Shown here one piece after another: positions 33,426 to 40,061 of a stretch of DNA of 40,061 nt. The DNA lies in NCBI GenBank assembly GCA_038150465.1, contig JAYOTP010000021.1, positions 1 through 40,061 on the forward strand, given 5' to 3'. The position numbers were made by a program, and so were the translations under genes. The notes under the pieces are model-generated. The model searched no databases and was not told the DNA's origin. It saw nothing but the letters and a program-made list of their open reading frames with translations. This DNA is from RFXV01 sp038150465 (GTDB lineage Bacteria; Bacteroidota; Bacteroidia; Flavobacteriales; Schleiferiaceae). The first letter of the stretch is position 1; each line of letters begins with the position of its first letter.

Positions 33426-34618
33426 ACAGACTTCTGCATCTTATGGCTGCGCTTGTGCTTCTGAGCTCCTGTGAAGACTACTTTGGGAAGGAAACGGATC
33501 TGGGATTCATCGAAGTGCCTGAGTTCTCGGACCGGGACATCGCCTATGTGCCCATTCAACCTCCCATCGGCGGTCTAGTGCGCCCTACCGATATCTGCAT
33601 TGGATTTGACGAGTTGCTCTATGTGGTGGATGAGGGAACTCAGGAAGTCATCTGCTTTGACGAAAGCGGAAATGAGATCGCTAGGAAATTCGTCCAAGGC
33701 GCGCGATCCGTCAGTCAGGACCGTCGGTTCGACCTTTTGGTCATTGGAACGCGTACCGACAGCATTGCAGGAGTGGAGTATGACCTCAGCTGTATTTATC
33801 GGCTTCGGCTCTTCGACGAGAACGGTTACGGACTGGGTCGGGCTTCTGTGATCTCAGAGATCGTGCATCCTTTCTATTTCAAGTCCACTTTCAGCAGCGG
33901 CGATGCCCTGGTACAATTCCATAAGATCGGAGTGATCGGAGACAACTTCAACCCCGATAAGAACAACGCTTTCTATGTGACCCGTACCGGGCCCAGTTCC
34001 AACAATGCCGGCCTAGGTCCGGACGATGCGGTGGTCCTGTTCGATGCCGACGATCAGTTTGAGAGCACTGTACTGGTCAGCAGTTCCGGCGGTCAGTTCA
34101 ACGATTTCTTCAGAGATCCCAGTGGCTTGGTGACCCGCACCCAACCGCCTCAGATCACTGCAGGAGAGGGCAAAGACTTTTTGGTCAGCTCAATGGACGT
34201 GAACCAGCTGCTCAAAGTGCAGTACATCCAATTCGAAGAGAGCGATTTTGGCGCTCAATACAGCCCGCTCATCTTCCCACAGGACACGAGTCTGGCCGAT
34301 GGCTTTCTGACGGATCCAAACAAATTCACAGCGCCCACGCATATCGCCCTGACCGGAGACGGAACGAATTACCTCTTTGTGACCGATGCGGCCAAGGACA
34401 GCGTATACCAATTCACACTGACGGGCCTCGAGGGCATCCAACCGCCTCCTGCCAGCGGAGAACCGCGCTACCAAAAAGCCAGCTTTGGGGGCAGCGGAAA
34501 CGGGCCCACAGAATTCAATGAACCGCTTGGGGTGGCCTATTGGAACGAGATCCTTTATGTCTGCGATGCGGGCAATGCACGGGTATTGCGCTTTAAGCTC
34601 ACCTTGGATTTCGAATGA
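33422..34618 (+). CDS. NHL/6-bladed propeller lipoprotein
   Basis: The 398-aa protein has a lipoprotein signal (MNRLLHLMAALVLLSSC, Cys17). Several propeller blades with NHL-like pattern are visible: VRPTDICIGFDELLYVVDEG near residue 55, APTHIALTGDGTNYLFVTDAA near residue 300, and EPLGVAYWNEILYVCDAGN near residue 370, the last being the closest to a textbook NHL repeat. Likely a rigid surface or periplasmic binding scaffold. It overlaps the PorV-like gene by 4 bp and is the last tightly coupled member of the operon. No catalytic residues are evident. Confidence 0.83.
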   Translation: MNRLLHLMAALVLLSSCEDYFGKETDLGFIEVPEFSDRDIAYVPIQPPIGGLVRPTDICIGFDELLYVVDEGTQEVICFDESGNEIARKFVQGARSVSQDRRFDLLVIGTRTDSIAGVEYDLSCIYRLRLFDENGYGLGRASVISEIVHPFYFKSTFSSGDALVQFHKIGVIGDNFNPDKNNAFYVTRTGPSSNNAGLGPDDAVVLFDADDQFESTVLVSSSGGQFNDFFRDPSGLVTRTQPPQITAGEGKDFLVSSMDVNQLLKVQYIQFEESDFGAQYSPLIFPQDTSLADGFLTDPNKFTAPTHIALTGDGTNYLFVTDAAKDSVYQFTLTGLEGIQPPPASGEPRYQKASFGGSGNGPTEFNEPLGVAYWNEILYVCDAGNARVLRFKLTLDFE

Positions 34619-34668
34619 TTGCCGAGAGCATCTGATCGCTCATTCAGAGCAGACCTTCCGACCTGCAC

Positions 34669-34700
34669 TTGTCCCCCGCGTGTTCATTTTGTTAATTTTA
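34669..34700 (+). promoter_or_regulatory. Candidate promoter for the mini sorting-domain gene
   Basis: TTG at 34669-34671 and TAATTTTA at 34693-34700 are 21 bp apart, close to the Bacteroidota pattern TTG-N(17-23)-TAnnTTTG, with one mismatch at the last base. The element lies 17 nt before ATG 34718, in the 99-bp spacer that follows the NHL lipoprotein gene. Confidence 0.45.
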
Positions 34701-34717
34701 CACTGAGAAACCATTTC

Positions 34718-35128
34718 ATGCGCGCAAAACTCATCGGAGTTCTTTTGATCGTGGCCTCCATGGGAGGAACCTCGGATCTATTGGGTCAGGAGACCACCTC
34801 TGTTGGGGAGGCCTTCAACGAGTGCCCGATCTTTGTTCCTACGGCCTTCACGCCGAACGGCGACACGCGCAACGATCGTTGGGGAGCGCACATCAATCCT
34901 TCCTGCAAAGAAGTTGAATTCAACCTGCGGGTATTTGACCGCTGGGGCAGACTGCTCTTTCATGCGCGTGAGTCGGGTGAACGCTTCTGGTGGAACGGAA
35001 GGGACATCGACGACCAGCGCCTTCGTGCAGATATCTACGTTTGGCAACTGGATGCCATCTTCATGGATCCCTCGGATCAGGAACGAGTAAAGATCCAGCG
35101 AAAAGGAACGGTCGCTCTTATTCGATAA
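34718..35128 (+). CDS. Mini protein: signal peptide plus CHU_C-type T9SS sorting domain only
   Basis: The 136-aa protein starts at ATG 34718, which gives a signal peptide (MRAKLIGVLLIVASMGGTSDLLGQ). Nearly everything after it is a type B, gliding motility-associated (CHU_C) C-terminal domain: CPIFVPTAFTPNGDTRNDRW at residues about 44-63, FNLRVFDRWGRLLF, FWWNGRDID and LRADIYVWQLDAIFMD, ending GTVALIR. Normally this domain is the tail of a very large adhesin; here no cargo precedes it. The same frame is open upstream to 34619 but without a signal peptide, so no hidden N-terminal cargo is apparent in that direction. It follows the surface operon with its own candidate promoter and is closed by a strong terminator. 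Confidence 0.85.
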   Translation: MRAKLIGVLLIVASMGGTSDLLGQETTSVGEAFNECPIFVPTAFTPNGDTRNDRWGAHINPSCKEVEFNLRVFDRWGRLLFHARESGERFWWNGRDIDDQRLRADIYVWQLDAIFMDPSDQERVKIQRKGTVALIR

Positions 35129-35146
35129 TTCTGACGAACAGATAAA

Positions 35147-35177
35147 AAAGGCCCGAGCATTGAATGCTCGGGCCTTT
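35147..35177 (+). terminator. Bidirectional intrinsic terminator
   Basis: AAAGGCCCGAGCATT (35147-35161) and AATGCTCGGGCCTTT (35163-35177) form a perfect 15-bp inverted repeat around a single base; in RNA the innermost pairs would open to give a small loop. It is flanked by an A-run on the left and T-rich sequence on the right, so it serves both converging genes: the mini sorting-domain gene (+) and the BNR gene (-). Confidence 0.93.
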
Positions 35178-35198
35178 CTCATTTATAAGATCTTGGCT

Positions 35199-38100
35199 CT
35201 AGTTCTTAATGGGCGGCGCTCCTGCCCGTTCCAGCGCCGAATCTACTTTATCCAAGCCAGAACGAAGTTCCTCGATCTGTTCTTCATAGGCCTCGAGCTC
35301 TTTTTGAATGAGTGCCATGGTCTCCAAATTGGTCTGGGTCGGACCATAGGAGGAACGGCCGACACTTCGCACCAAGGCGAAGAGACGCTCGGAGATCAAA
35401 GGAGGGGTCTTCTCGCCCATCTGCAATTTGAGCGGCTCACCAGACCAATTGGTCTTCATCGCCTGGATCTCTTTGCGAAGGACAAAAAGCAGACTGTCCG
35501 TACTTCCCGGAGCGCTTTGGCTGCGTTCGGCTGCAACCTGCTGGGCCTCCACCCGCTTGGCCAAGTCCGATACCGCCATGCTGATCAGGTCGCTCCGACC
35601 GCTGGCGGCTTCCAGGCTTCTCCAAAAAGCATCGACTTCTTCCATACTGCTGCCCTCCAATGCCCCTTTGCGCAGCGGTTTCAGTTCAAATGAGACCGGA
35701 CCCTGGCTCCATTGGACCTGACCATCCTGGAGAAGAACAAGCGAAGCCGTGTAGGATCCGGGCACTGCCGGAAAACCTGCTGGGCCTCTCGGATCCATTT
35801 CTTTGGGCGGTCTGGACGCATTGAGTGCCCCCGCAGAAGGATGGCGCATATCCCAATTCACCCGATGGAAACCCTTGCCATGCGGTGCGGGGATGCGTCG
35901 GATCACTTCGCCCTCGGCATTGCGGATGATCAGCATGAGCTTTGGACCTTCGTCCACTCGTTCGGCTTCCATGGCCTCGTAGCCAGCGAAGGGAATGGCC
36001 AGCTTGGCTCGGGATCTCTCCCCTTTCTGACGCTCTTCCTTCAAAGAACGGTAACCGTCTCGTAGATAGTAGGTGAAGTTGACTCCATGTGGTGGATTCG
36101 GCGCAGTAAAATGCGCATGGCCCATGGAACCTTTGACCGAACCAAAGTCCAGATGAGGACGTGGGAAGAACCACCAGGCATCCCTTGGCTCAAAAAGGGC
36201 AGCCTCCTGCGCCATTAGATCCTGATCGATGGCCCGCAGCGGACTGATGTCGTCCAACACATAGAAACTGCGTCCGAAGGTTGCCGCCACCAGATCGCTC
36301 TCCCTTCGCTGAATGGTGATGTCGCGAACGGGAATGGTGGGCATACCTCCATTGAGCTTCATCCAGTTCAGCCCGGCGTTCAAGCTGAAATAGACGCCGA
36401 ACTCCGTGGCCAAAAAGAGCAATTCGGATCGCTCATGGTCCTGTACCATTCGCCAGACCAGGGTCTTTTTGGGCAGTCCGTCGGTGAGCCGTTCCCAGGT
36501 CTTCCCCTTGTCGCTGCTCTTGTAGAAATAGGGCCGGTAATCACCTTCTTTGTGGTTGTCCAGGCAGGCGTAGACCGTTCCAGCATCGACCAGATCGGCC
36601 CGCAGATCGTTCACAAAGGCTCGCTTGGGAACACCGGGAAGAGTCGATACCTCGAGCTTGCGCCAGTCGGCACCTCCATTTTCGCTGATCTGTATCAGTC
36701 CATCGTCCGTGCCCACATAAAGGAGCCCCTCCTGTACGGGCGATTCTGCAATAGAAGTGATGGTGTTGTAATTGGACATGGCCAGAAAGTCCCATGCATT
36801 GTCGATGCTCTGTTTCTTTCCCATGATCGGCAACTCCACACGATTCTCGTTGCGGGTCAGATCCGGAGACACAGCGCGCCACGAATCGCCTCGCTGATCG
36901 GAACGCCACAGGCGATAGGAGGCAAAATAGATGCGTTTGGGATCGTGCGGGCTGACCAATATCGGGGCATCCCAGTTGAAGCGCTCGTGGGGATCATTGG
37001 CCCCGGGTTGCGGTTGGATATCGACGATCTCACCCGTGGACAGATCGATACGAGATAGGGTTCCCTCCTGTCGTTCTCCGTACATGATGTTCGGATTGCC
37101 TGGCTCAGTGGCCGGTTGATGCCCGTCCCAGTCGAGTACCACCTTCCAGTCGGAATTCTGAATGCCGTGCGGGTTGTCTGTGCGCGAGGGACCACCCTGG
37201 GTATTGTTGTCCTGCGTTCCTCCGTAGATGTTGTAGAAAGGCTCGGCATCATCCACCGCCAGCTTGTAGAACTGAGTGACCGGCAGATTGGCGACAAAAC
37301 GCCAGGTCCGGGTCAGATCGAAGGTTTCATAAAGCCCGCCATCGGTTCCGACCATCAGATAATTCGGATCGTTCTTTTTGAAGGCGATCGCATGGTTATC
37401 CGAGTGCTTGTGCTCCTCGCTCATTCGGTAGAATGTCTTTCCTCCGTCGTCGGATATCTGCATCCGCACATCGACCAGATACAATCTTCCCTCCTGATGG
37501 GGCGATGCATAGAGTTCCTGGTAATAATGCGGCCCGGTGGCTCCGGCAACCGCAGACGAACGCTTTTCCCAGCTGTTGCCGCGGTCGGTGGAACGAAACA
37601 CACCTCCTGTGCGCCGATCCAATTCGATGGCCGCATAGACCACATCCGGGTTCTGTGGCGAGAGTGCAATCCCCATCTTCCCCATCTTGGATGAAGGCAG
37701 TCCATTCTTGAGCTGCGTCCAGCTTTTGCCTCCGTCCTCACTTCGGTAGATCCCCGTACCGGGCCCACCGCCCATATATGCGGCTACGGTCCGGTGGCGT
37801 TGCCAGGTTGCGGCATAGATGCGATCGGGGTCTCGCGGATCCACTGCAATGTCCGTGACGCCCGTCCAGGCATTGGGCTGCAAGGTGTTCTTCCAGTTCT
37901 TGCCCCCATCGTCCGAACGATAAAAACCCCGCTCACCGCCTTTGGACCAAAGTGGCCCTTGAGCGGCCACCCAAATGATGGAAGGATCCTCCGGATGGAC
38001 AATGATCTCTGAGATGTGTTCCGATCTCTTCAGACCCATATTCGTCCAGCTCGCGCCGCCATCCGTGGAGCGGTAAATGCCATCTCCAAAGCCCACATGA

Positions 38101-38456
38101 CGTCCGCCCACATTTTCACCCGTACCCACCCAGACCGTATTCGGGTCGTGCGGATCGATGGTCACACAGCCAATGGAATAGACCGGCTGTGCGCGAAAGA
38201 TGTCCTGCCAGGTGGTACCCGCATTTTCTGTTTTCCACACGCCACCAGAGCCCACTGCCACATAGCGGATGTTCTCATTTTCTGGATGGATGGCAATATC
38301 CGCAATGCGGCCCGACATGAATGCAGGACCGATGCTGCGAAATTCAAGGCCACTGAATGTGGAATCCTGCACTGGGACAGGAGCGTCTGTTTTCCTTCGT
38401 TGGCCATGTACAAGCGTGAAGGCAGAAAGGAGACAGAGAGTGAATAGCTTTTTCAT
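35199..38456 (-). CDS. Secreted BNR/sortilin-like (VPS10-type) beta-propeller protein
   Basis: The 1085-aa protein has a signal peptide (MKKLFTLCLLSAFTLVHG). Residues about 30-700 hold many Asp-box/BNR repeats of the form S-x-D-x-G-x-x-W: YRSTDGGASW, YRSDDGGKNW, YRSEDGGKSW, FRSTDRGNSW, ISENGGADW and KSSDKGKTW. These fold into ten-bladed sortilin-like propellers, as in VPS10 and xyloglucanases. The C-terminal 300 residues include an Ig-like part (HGKGFHRVNWDMRHPSAG) and an alpha-helical tail (MALIQKELEAYEEQIEEL). This matches the abundant Bacteroidota 'glycosyl hydrolase / sortilin-like' family whose activity is unknown. No sorting domain is seen. It is convergent with the surface operon and separated from it by the bidirectional terminator. 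Confidence 0.88.
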   Translation of the reverse strand: MKKLFTLCLLSAFTLVHGQRRKTDAPVPVQDSTFSGLEFRSIGPAFMSGRIADIAIHPENENIRYVAVGSGGVWKTENAGTTWQDIFRAQPVYSIGCVTIDPHDPNTVWVGTGENVGGRHVGFGDGIYRSTDGGASWTNMGLKRSEHISEIIVHPEDPSIIWVAAQGPLWSKGGERGFYRSDDGGKNWKNTLQPNAWTGVTDIAVDPRDPDRIYAATWQRHRTVAAYMGGGPGTGIYRSEDGGKSWTQLKNGLPSSKMGKMGIALSPQNPDVVYAAIELDRRTGGVFRSTDRGNSWEKRSSAVAGATGPHYYQELYASPHQEGRLYLVDVRMQISDDGGKTFYRMSEEHKHSDNHAIAFKKNDPNYLMVGTDGGLYETFDLTRTWRFVANLPVTQFYKLAVDDAEPFYNIYGGTQDNNTQGGPSRTDNPHGIQNSDWKVVLDWDGHQPATEPGNPNIMYGERQEGTLSRIDLSTGEIVDIQPQPGANDPHERFNWDAPILVSPHDPKRIYFASYRLWRSDQRGDSWRAVSPDLTRNENRVELPIMGKKQSIDNAWDFLAMSNYNTITSIAESPVQEGLLYVGTDDGLIQISENGGADWRKLEVSTLPGVPKRAFVNDLRADLVDAGTVYACLDNHKEGDYRPYFYKSSDKGKTWERLTDGLPKKTLVWRMVQDHERSELLFLATEFGVYFSLNAGLNWMKLNGGMPTIPVRDITIQRRESDLVAATFGRSFYVLDDISPLRAIDQDLMAQEAALFEPRDAWWFFPRPHLDFGSVKGSMGHAHFTAPNPPHGVNFTYYLRDGYRSLKEERQKGERSRAKLAIPFAGYEAMEAERVDEGPKLMLIIRNAEGEVIRRIPAPHGKGFHRVNWDMRHPSAGALNASRPPKEMDPRGPAGFPAVPGSYTASLVLLQDGQVQWSQGPVSFELKPLRKGALEGSSMEEVDAFWRSLEAASGRSDLISMAVSDLAKRVEAQQVAAERSQSAPGSTDSLLFVLRKEIQAMKTNWSGEPLKLQMGEKTPPLISERLFALVRSVGRSSYGPTQTNLETMALIQKELEAYEEQIEELRSGLDKVDSALERAGAPPIKN

Positions 38457-38599
38457 TGTTCAGGAATTTCTGTTTTTAAATGTACGCTGACGAGCAAGTC
38501 CTAGAGAAACCCATCCCGAACAGCTTCGGTTCATTGACCTTTAAGTGTCCCTACAACACTTTCTGTGTGTATAATGAACACTAATTTGAAATGAAATAA

Positions 38600-38607
38600 T
38601 ATATTTG
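38600..38607 (+). promoter_or_regulatory. -7 promoter element for the adhesin-like gene
   Basis: TATATTTG is a perfect TAnnTTTG match 45 nt before ATG 38653, in a clearly AT-rich spacer. A TTG lies only 11 bp upstream, which is too close for a standard -33 element. The remaining 38457-38652 spacer shows no other gene or structure that I can support. Confidence 0.55.
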
Positions 38608-38652
38608 ATTGACTTGTTTTTTGGAACTACTGGTAATCAAGCTATTGGAACG

Positions 38653-40061
38653 ATGAAAAAACAACTATTTCTCTATGCCGCCCTTGCCTTCTCTTTGGGC
38701 TTGGTCGCGCAGCCTGCCAATTATGCCTGGATCGCAGAATTTGATGGCAGCTATGGAAATACAAGGACTTTCAGCGATGGTGCTGCGGGCAGCAGTTTTA
38801 GATCCTTGACCATCCAAGCCACTTCTTCAGATGACGAATACGTCATTGAATGGAATAGTTTCAGTAATAAGTGGCAAAATGGAAGCACCCCTTTGAATTC
38901 AGAATTTACTCTATTTCACGGAGGGAGCAGTTCGCCCAATGGGGTGATTTCAGGTGGAGTAACATCTTCTAAATATTATACCTTCCAAATAGAAGGTCTG
39001 GATTATTCCAATAGGAATGCAGTCGTAATGGAGACAGATAACACGCCTATAGACTTTCATTCGACCTCTTCCACTGCAGTGAGCACTCCATCGGCGGGAA
39101 GTGCCAATCCAGGTCAGGACATCACCTTAAGCATTGAGTTGTCGGGATCTAAGTCCAGCCAAGAGAAAGTATTCATCAGATACAGCAAAGACGGATTTTC
39201 AACCTCTGATGTTGTGGAAGCTACAGGAACAGGATCCACTTGGACAACGGCCACTGCGACCATTCCAGCCTCCTACAATACGGCCGGAGCAACTGTGGCC
39301 TACTACGCATACACGACAACCGTTTCAGCTACGAGTTCCTCCAATCACGACCTGATATCTTTAAACCTTGCCAACAACGGCGGAAGCAATTATTCTTACA
39401 GCGTAAACAGTTCTTATACGACACAAAGTGCTGGAAGTTGGTCTTCGGTCAGCACTTGGGGAGGGACTGCGGTTCCTTCATCTAGCTCTTCAGTCACGAT
39501 CAATCATGACGTCACACTGGATACGGATGCAACGATCTCAGGACTTACCATTTCCTCAGGAACATTCACCGCTTCGGATGGATCTGCCCGCACCCTCACC
39601 ATTTCCCGTAGTGATGCAGGAAGCGCCACGACCCTCACAAATACAGGAGGCACATGGGCCAACGGAAGCGGAGGCAGCACGGTCGTATTCAGCGGAAGCC
39701 CAGGTTCTGGAGATGCCATACACCAAACCTCAGGTACACTGGGCTTGCAGAATGTGACCATTGAAAAATCAGGGGGGAGCAATAATGTTGGGGTGGATTT
39801 TCAAGCCAATTCCTCTGTATCGGGAACCTTGGAAATCGGTACAGGGGGATATGTTTCGACTTCTCCGCCAAGTGGTTTTTACGGTGGCTCTGCTACCCTG
39901 AATTTCAATCAGGGAGTTGGAGCAGTCTATGGAGTGGGAAGTGGGGACAATTCGTGGTCTACAACTCAGGTACCCAATAACATCACTATTTCCACTGGAA
40001 CAGTGAACCTGAACGATGATCGAAGTGCTTCAGGCAGCGTGACCGTTTCTTCTGGGGCAGC
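38653..40061 (+). CDS. Large secreted adhesin-like protein (5' part; continues past window)
   Basis: The frame is open from ATG 38653 (MKKQLFLYAALAFSLGLVAQ, a signal peptide) to the right edge: 469 codons with no stop. The protein is rich in Ser, Thr, Gly and Asn and has beta-strand repeats. Residues about 25-130 form one domain (WIAEFDGSYGNTRTF); 140-235 resemble an FN3/Ig-like domain with VFIRYSKDGFSTSDVVEA. From about residue 260 comes the pattern SAGSWSSVSTWGGTAVP followed by VTINHDVTLDTDATISGLTI, typical of the G8/parallel-beta 'W-x-x-x-x-T-W-G-G' modules of Bacteroidota surface proteins, which then continue as stacked strands. A T9SS sorting domain is expected at its C-terminus outside the window. 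It is visibly more AT-rich than the neighbouring genes. Confidence 0.85.
   Translation, partial: MKKQLFLYAALAFSLGLVAQPANYAWIAEFDGSYGNTRTFSDGAAGSSFRSLTIQATSSDDEYVIEWNSFSNKWQNGSTPLNSEFTLFHGGSSSPNGVISGGVTSSKYYTFQIEGLDYSNRNAVVMETDNTPIDFHSTSSTAVSTPSAGSANPGQDITLSIELSGSKSSQEKVFIRYSKDGFSTSDVVEATGTGSTWTTATATIPASYNTAGATVAYYAYTTTVSATSSSNHDLISLNLANNGGSNYSYSVNSSYTTQSAGSWSSVSTWGGTAVPSSSSSVTINHDVTLDTDATISGLTISSGTFTASDGSARTLTISRSDAGSATTLTNTGGTWANGSGGSTVVFSGSPGSGDAIHQTSGTLGLQNVTIEKSGGSNNVGVDFQANSSVSGTLEIGTGGYVSTSPPSGFYGGSATLNFNQGVGAVYGVGSGDNSWSTTQVPNNITISTGTVNLNDDRSASGSVTVSSGA

Overview
The window looks like a draft-assembly scaffold from a Bacteroidota bacterium, most likely Flavobacteriales or Cryomorphaceae-like. 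The evidence is an actABCDEF alternative complex III operon joined to aa3 oxidase genes, secreted proteins with type IX secretion (T9SS) sorting domains, a PorV/PorQ-family protein, TonB-dependent receptor and lipoprotein genes, TAnnTTTG-type -7 promoter elements and few recognisable Shine-Dalgarno sequences. Coding DNA is moderately GC-rich by eye. A run of exactly 100 Ns (21046-21145) is a scaffold gap. There is no rRNA, tRNA, CRISPR array, insertion sequence or prophage gene that I can recognise.

Left arm (1-4600): a partial DUF4199-like membrane protein is divergent from a large outer-membrane protein (degenerate peptidase-like N-terminus, PD40 propeller, Omp85-like barrel). That gene converges tail to tail on an endonuclease III gene, and the two stop codons share CTAG.

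Respiratory block (4605-15965, minus strand): one compact operon, actA-actB-actC-actD-actE-actF-ctaC-ctaD. It encodes a quinol:electron acceptor oxidoreductase (alternative complex III) and subunits I and II of an aa3-type cytochrome oxidase. It has a candidate -7 element upstream of actA and a strong hairpin terminator after ctaD. The operon would move electrons from menaquinol through multihaem and Fe-S subunits to CuA and oxygen. ActF and CtaD carry striking His-rich stretches.

Translation block (16080-20992): a small secreted SPOR-domain protein converges on rimP-nusA-infB (minus). A hairpin plus T-tract lies 12 nt before the rimP start and could be an attenuator.

Gap region (21028-22332): a sirtuin cut by the gap and a divergent FRG-domain protein.

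Surface-protein operon (22382-35128, plus): seven tightly packed or overlapping genes encode an EEP-family nuclease/phosphatase with a sorting domain, a 720-aa secreted protein with a calcium-loop-like motif, an OB-fold-like secreted protein with a sorting domain, an Ig-like lipoprotein, a TonB-dependent receptor, a PorV/PorQ-like barrel and an NHL-propeller lipoprotein. A small protein that is little more than a signal peptide plus a CHU_C-type sorting domain follows, with its own promoter. I read the group as one cell-surface machine, possibly for extracellular nucleic acid or phosphate-ester use. This is the best candidate for an undescribed system in the window.

Right end (35147-40061): a bidirectional terminator, a BNR/sortilin-like propeller protein on the minus strand, and the 5' part of a large Ser/Thr/Gly-rich secreted adhesin-like gene that runs off the window and is visibly more AT-rich. 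No gene-free stretch exceeds 300 bases. The longest, 38457-38652, holds only the candidate promoter listed.
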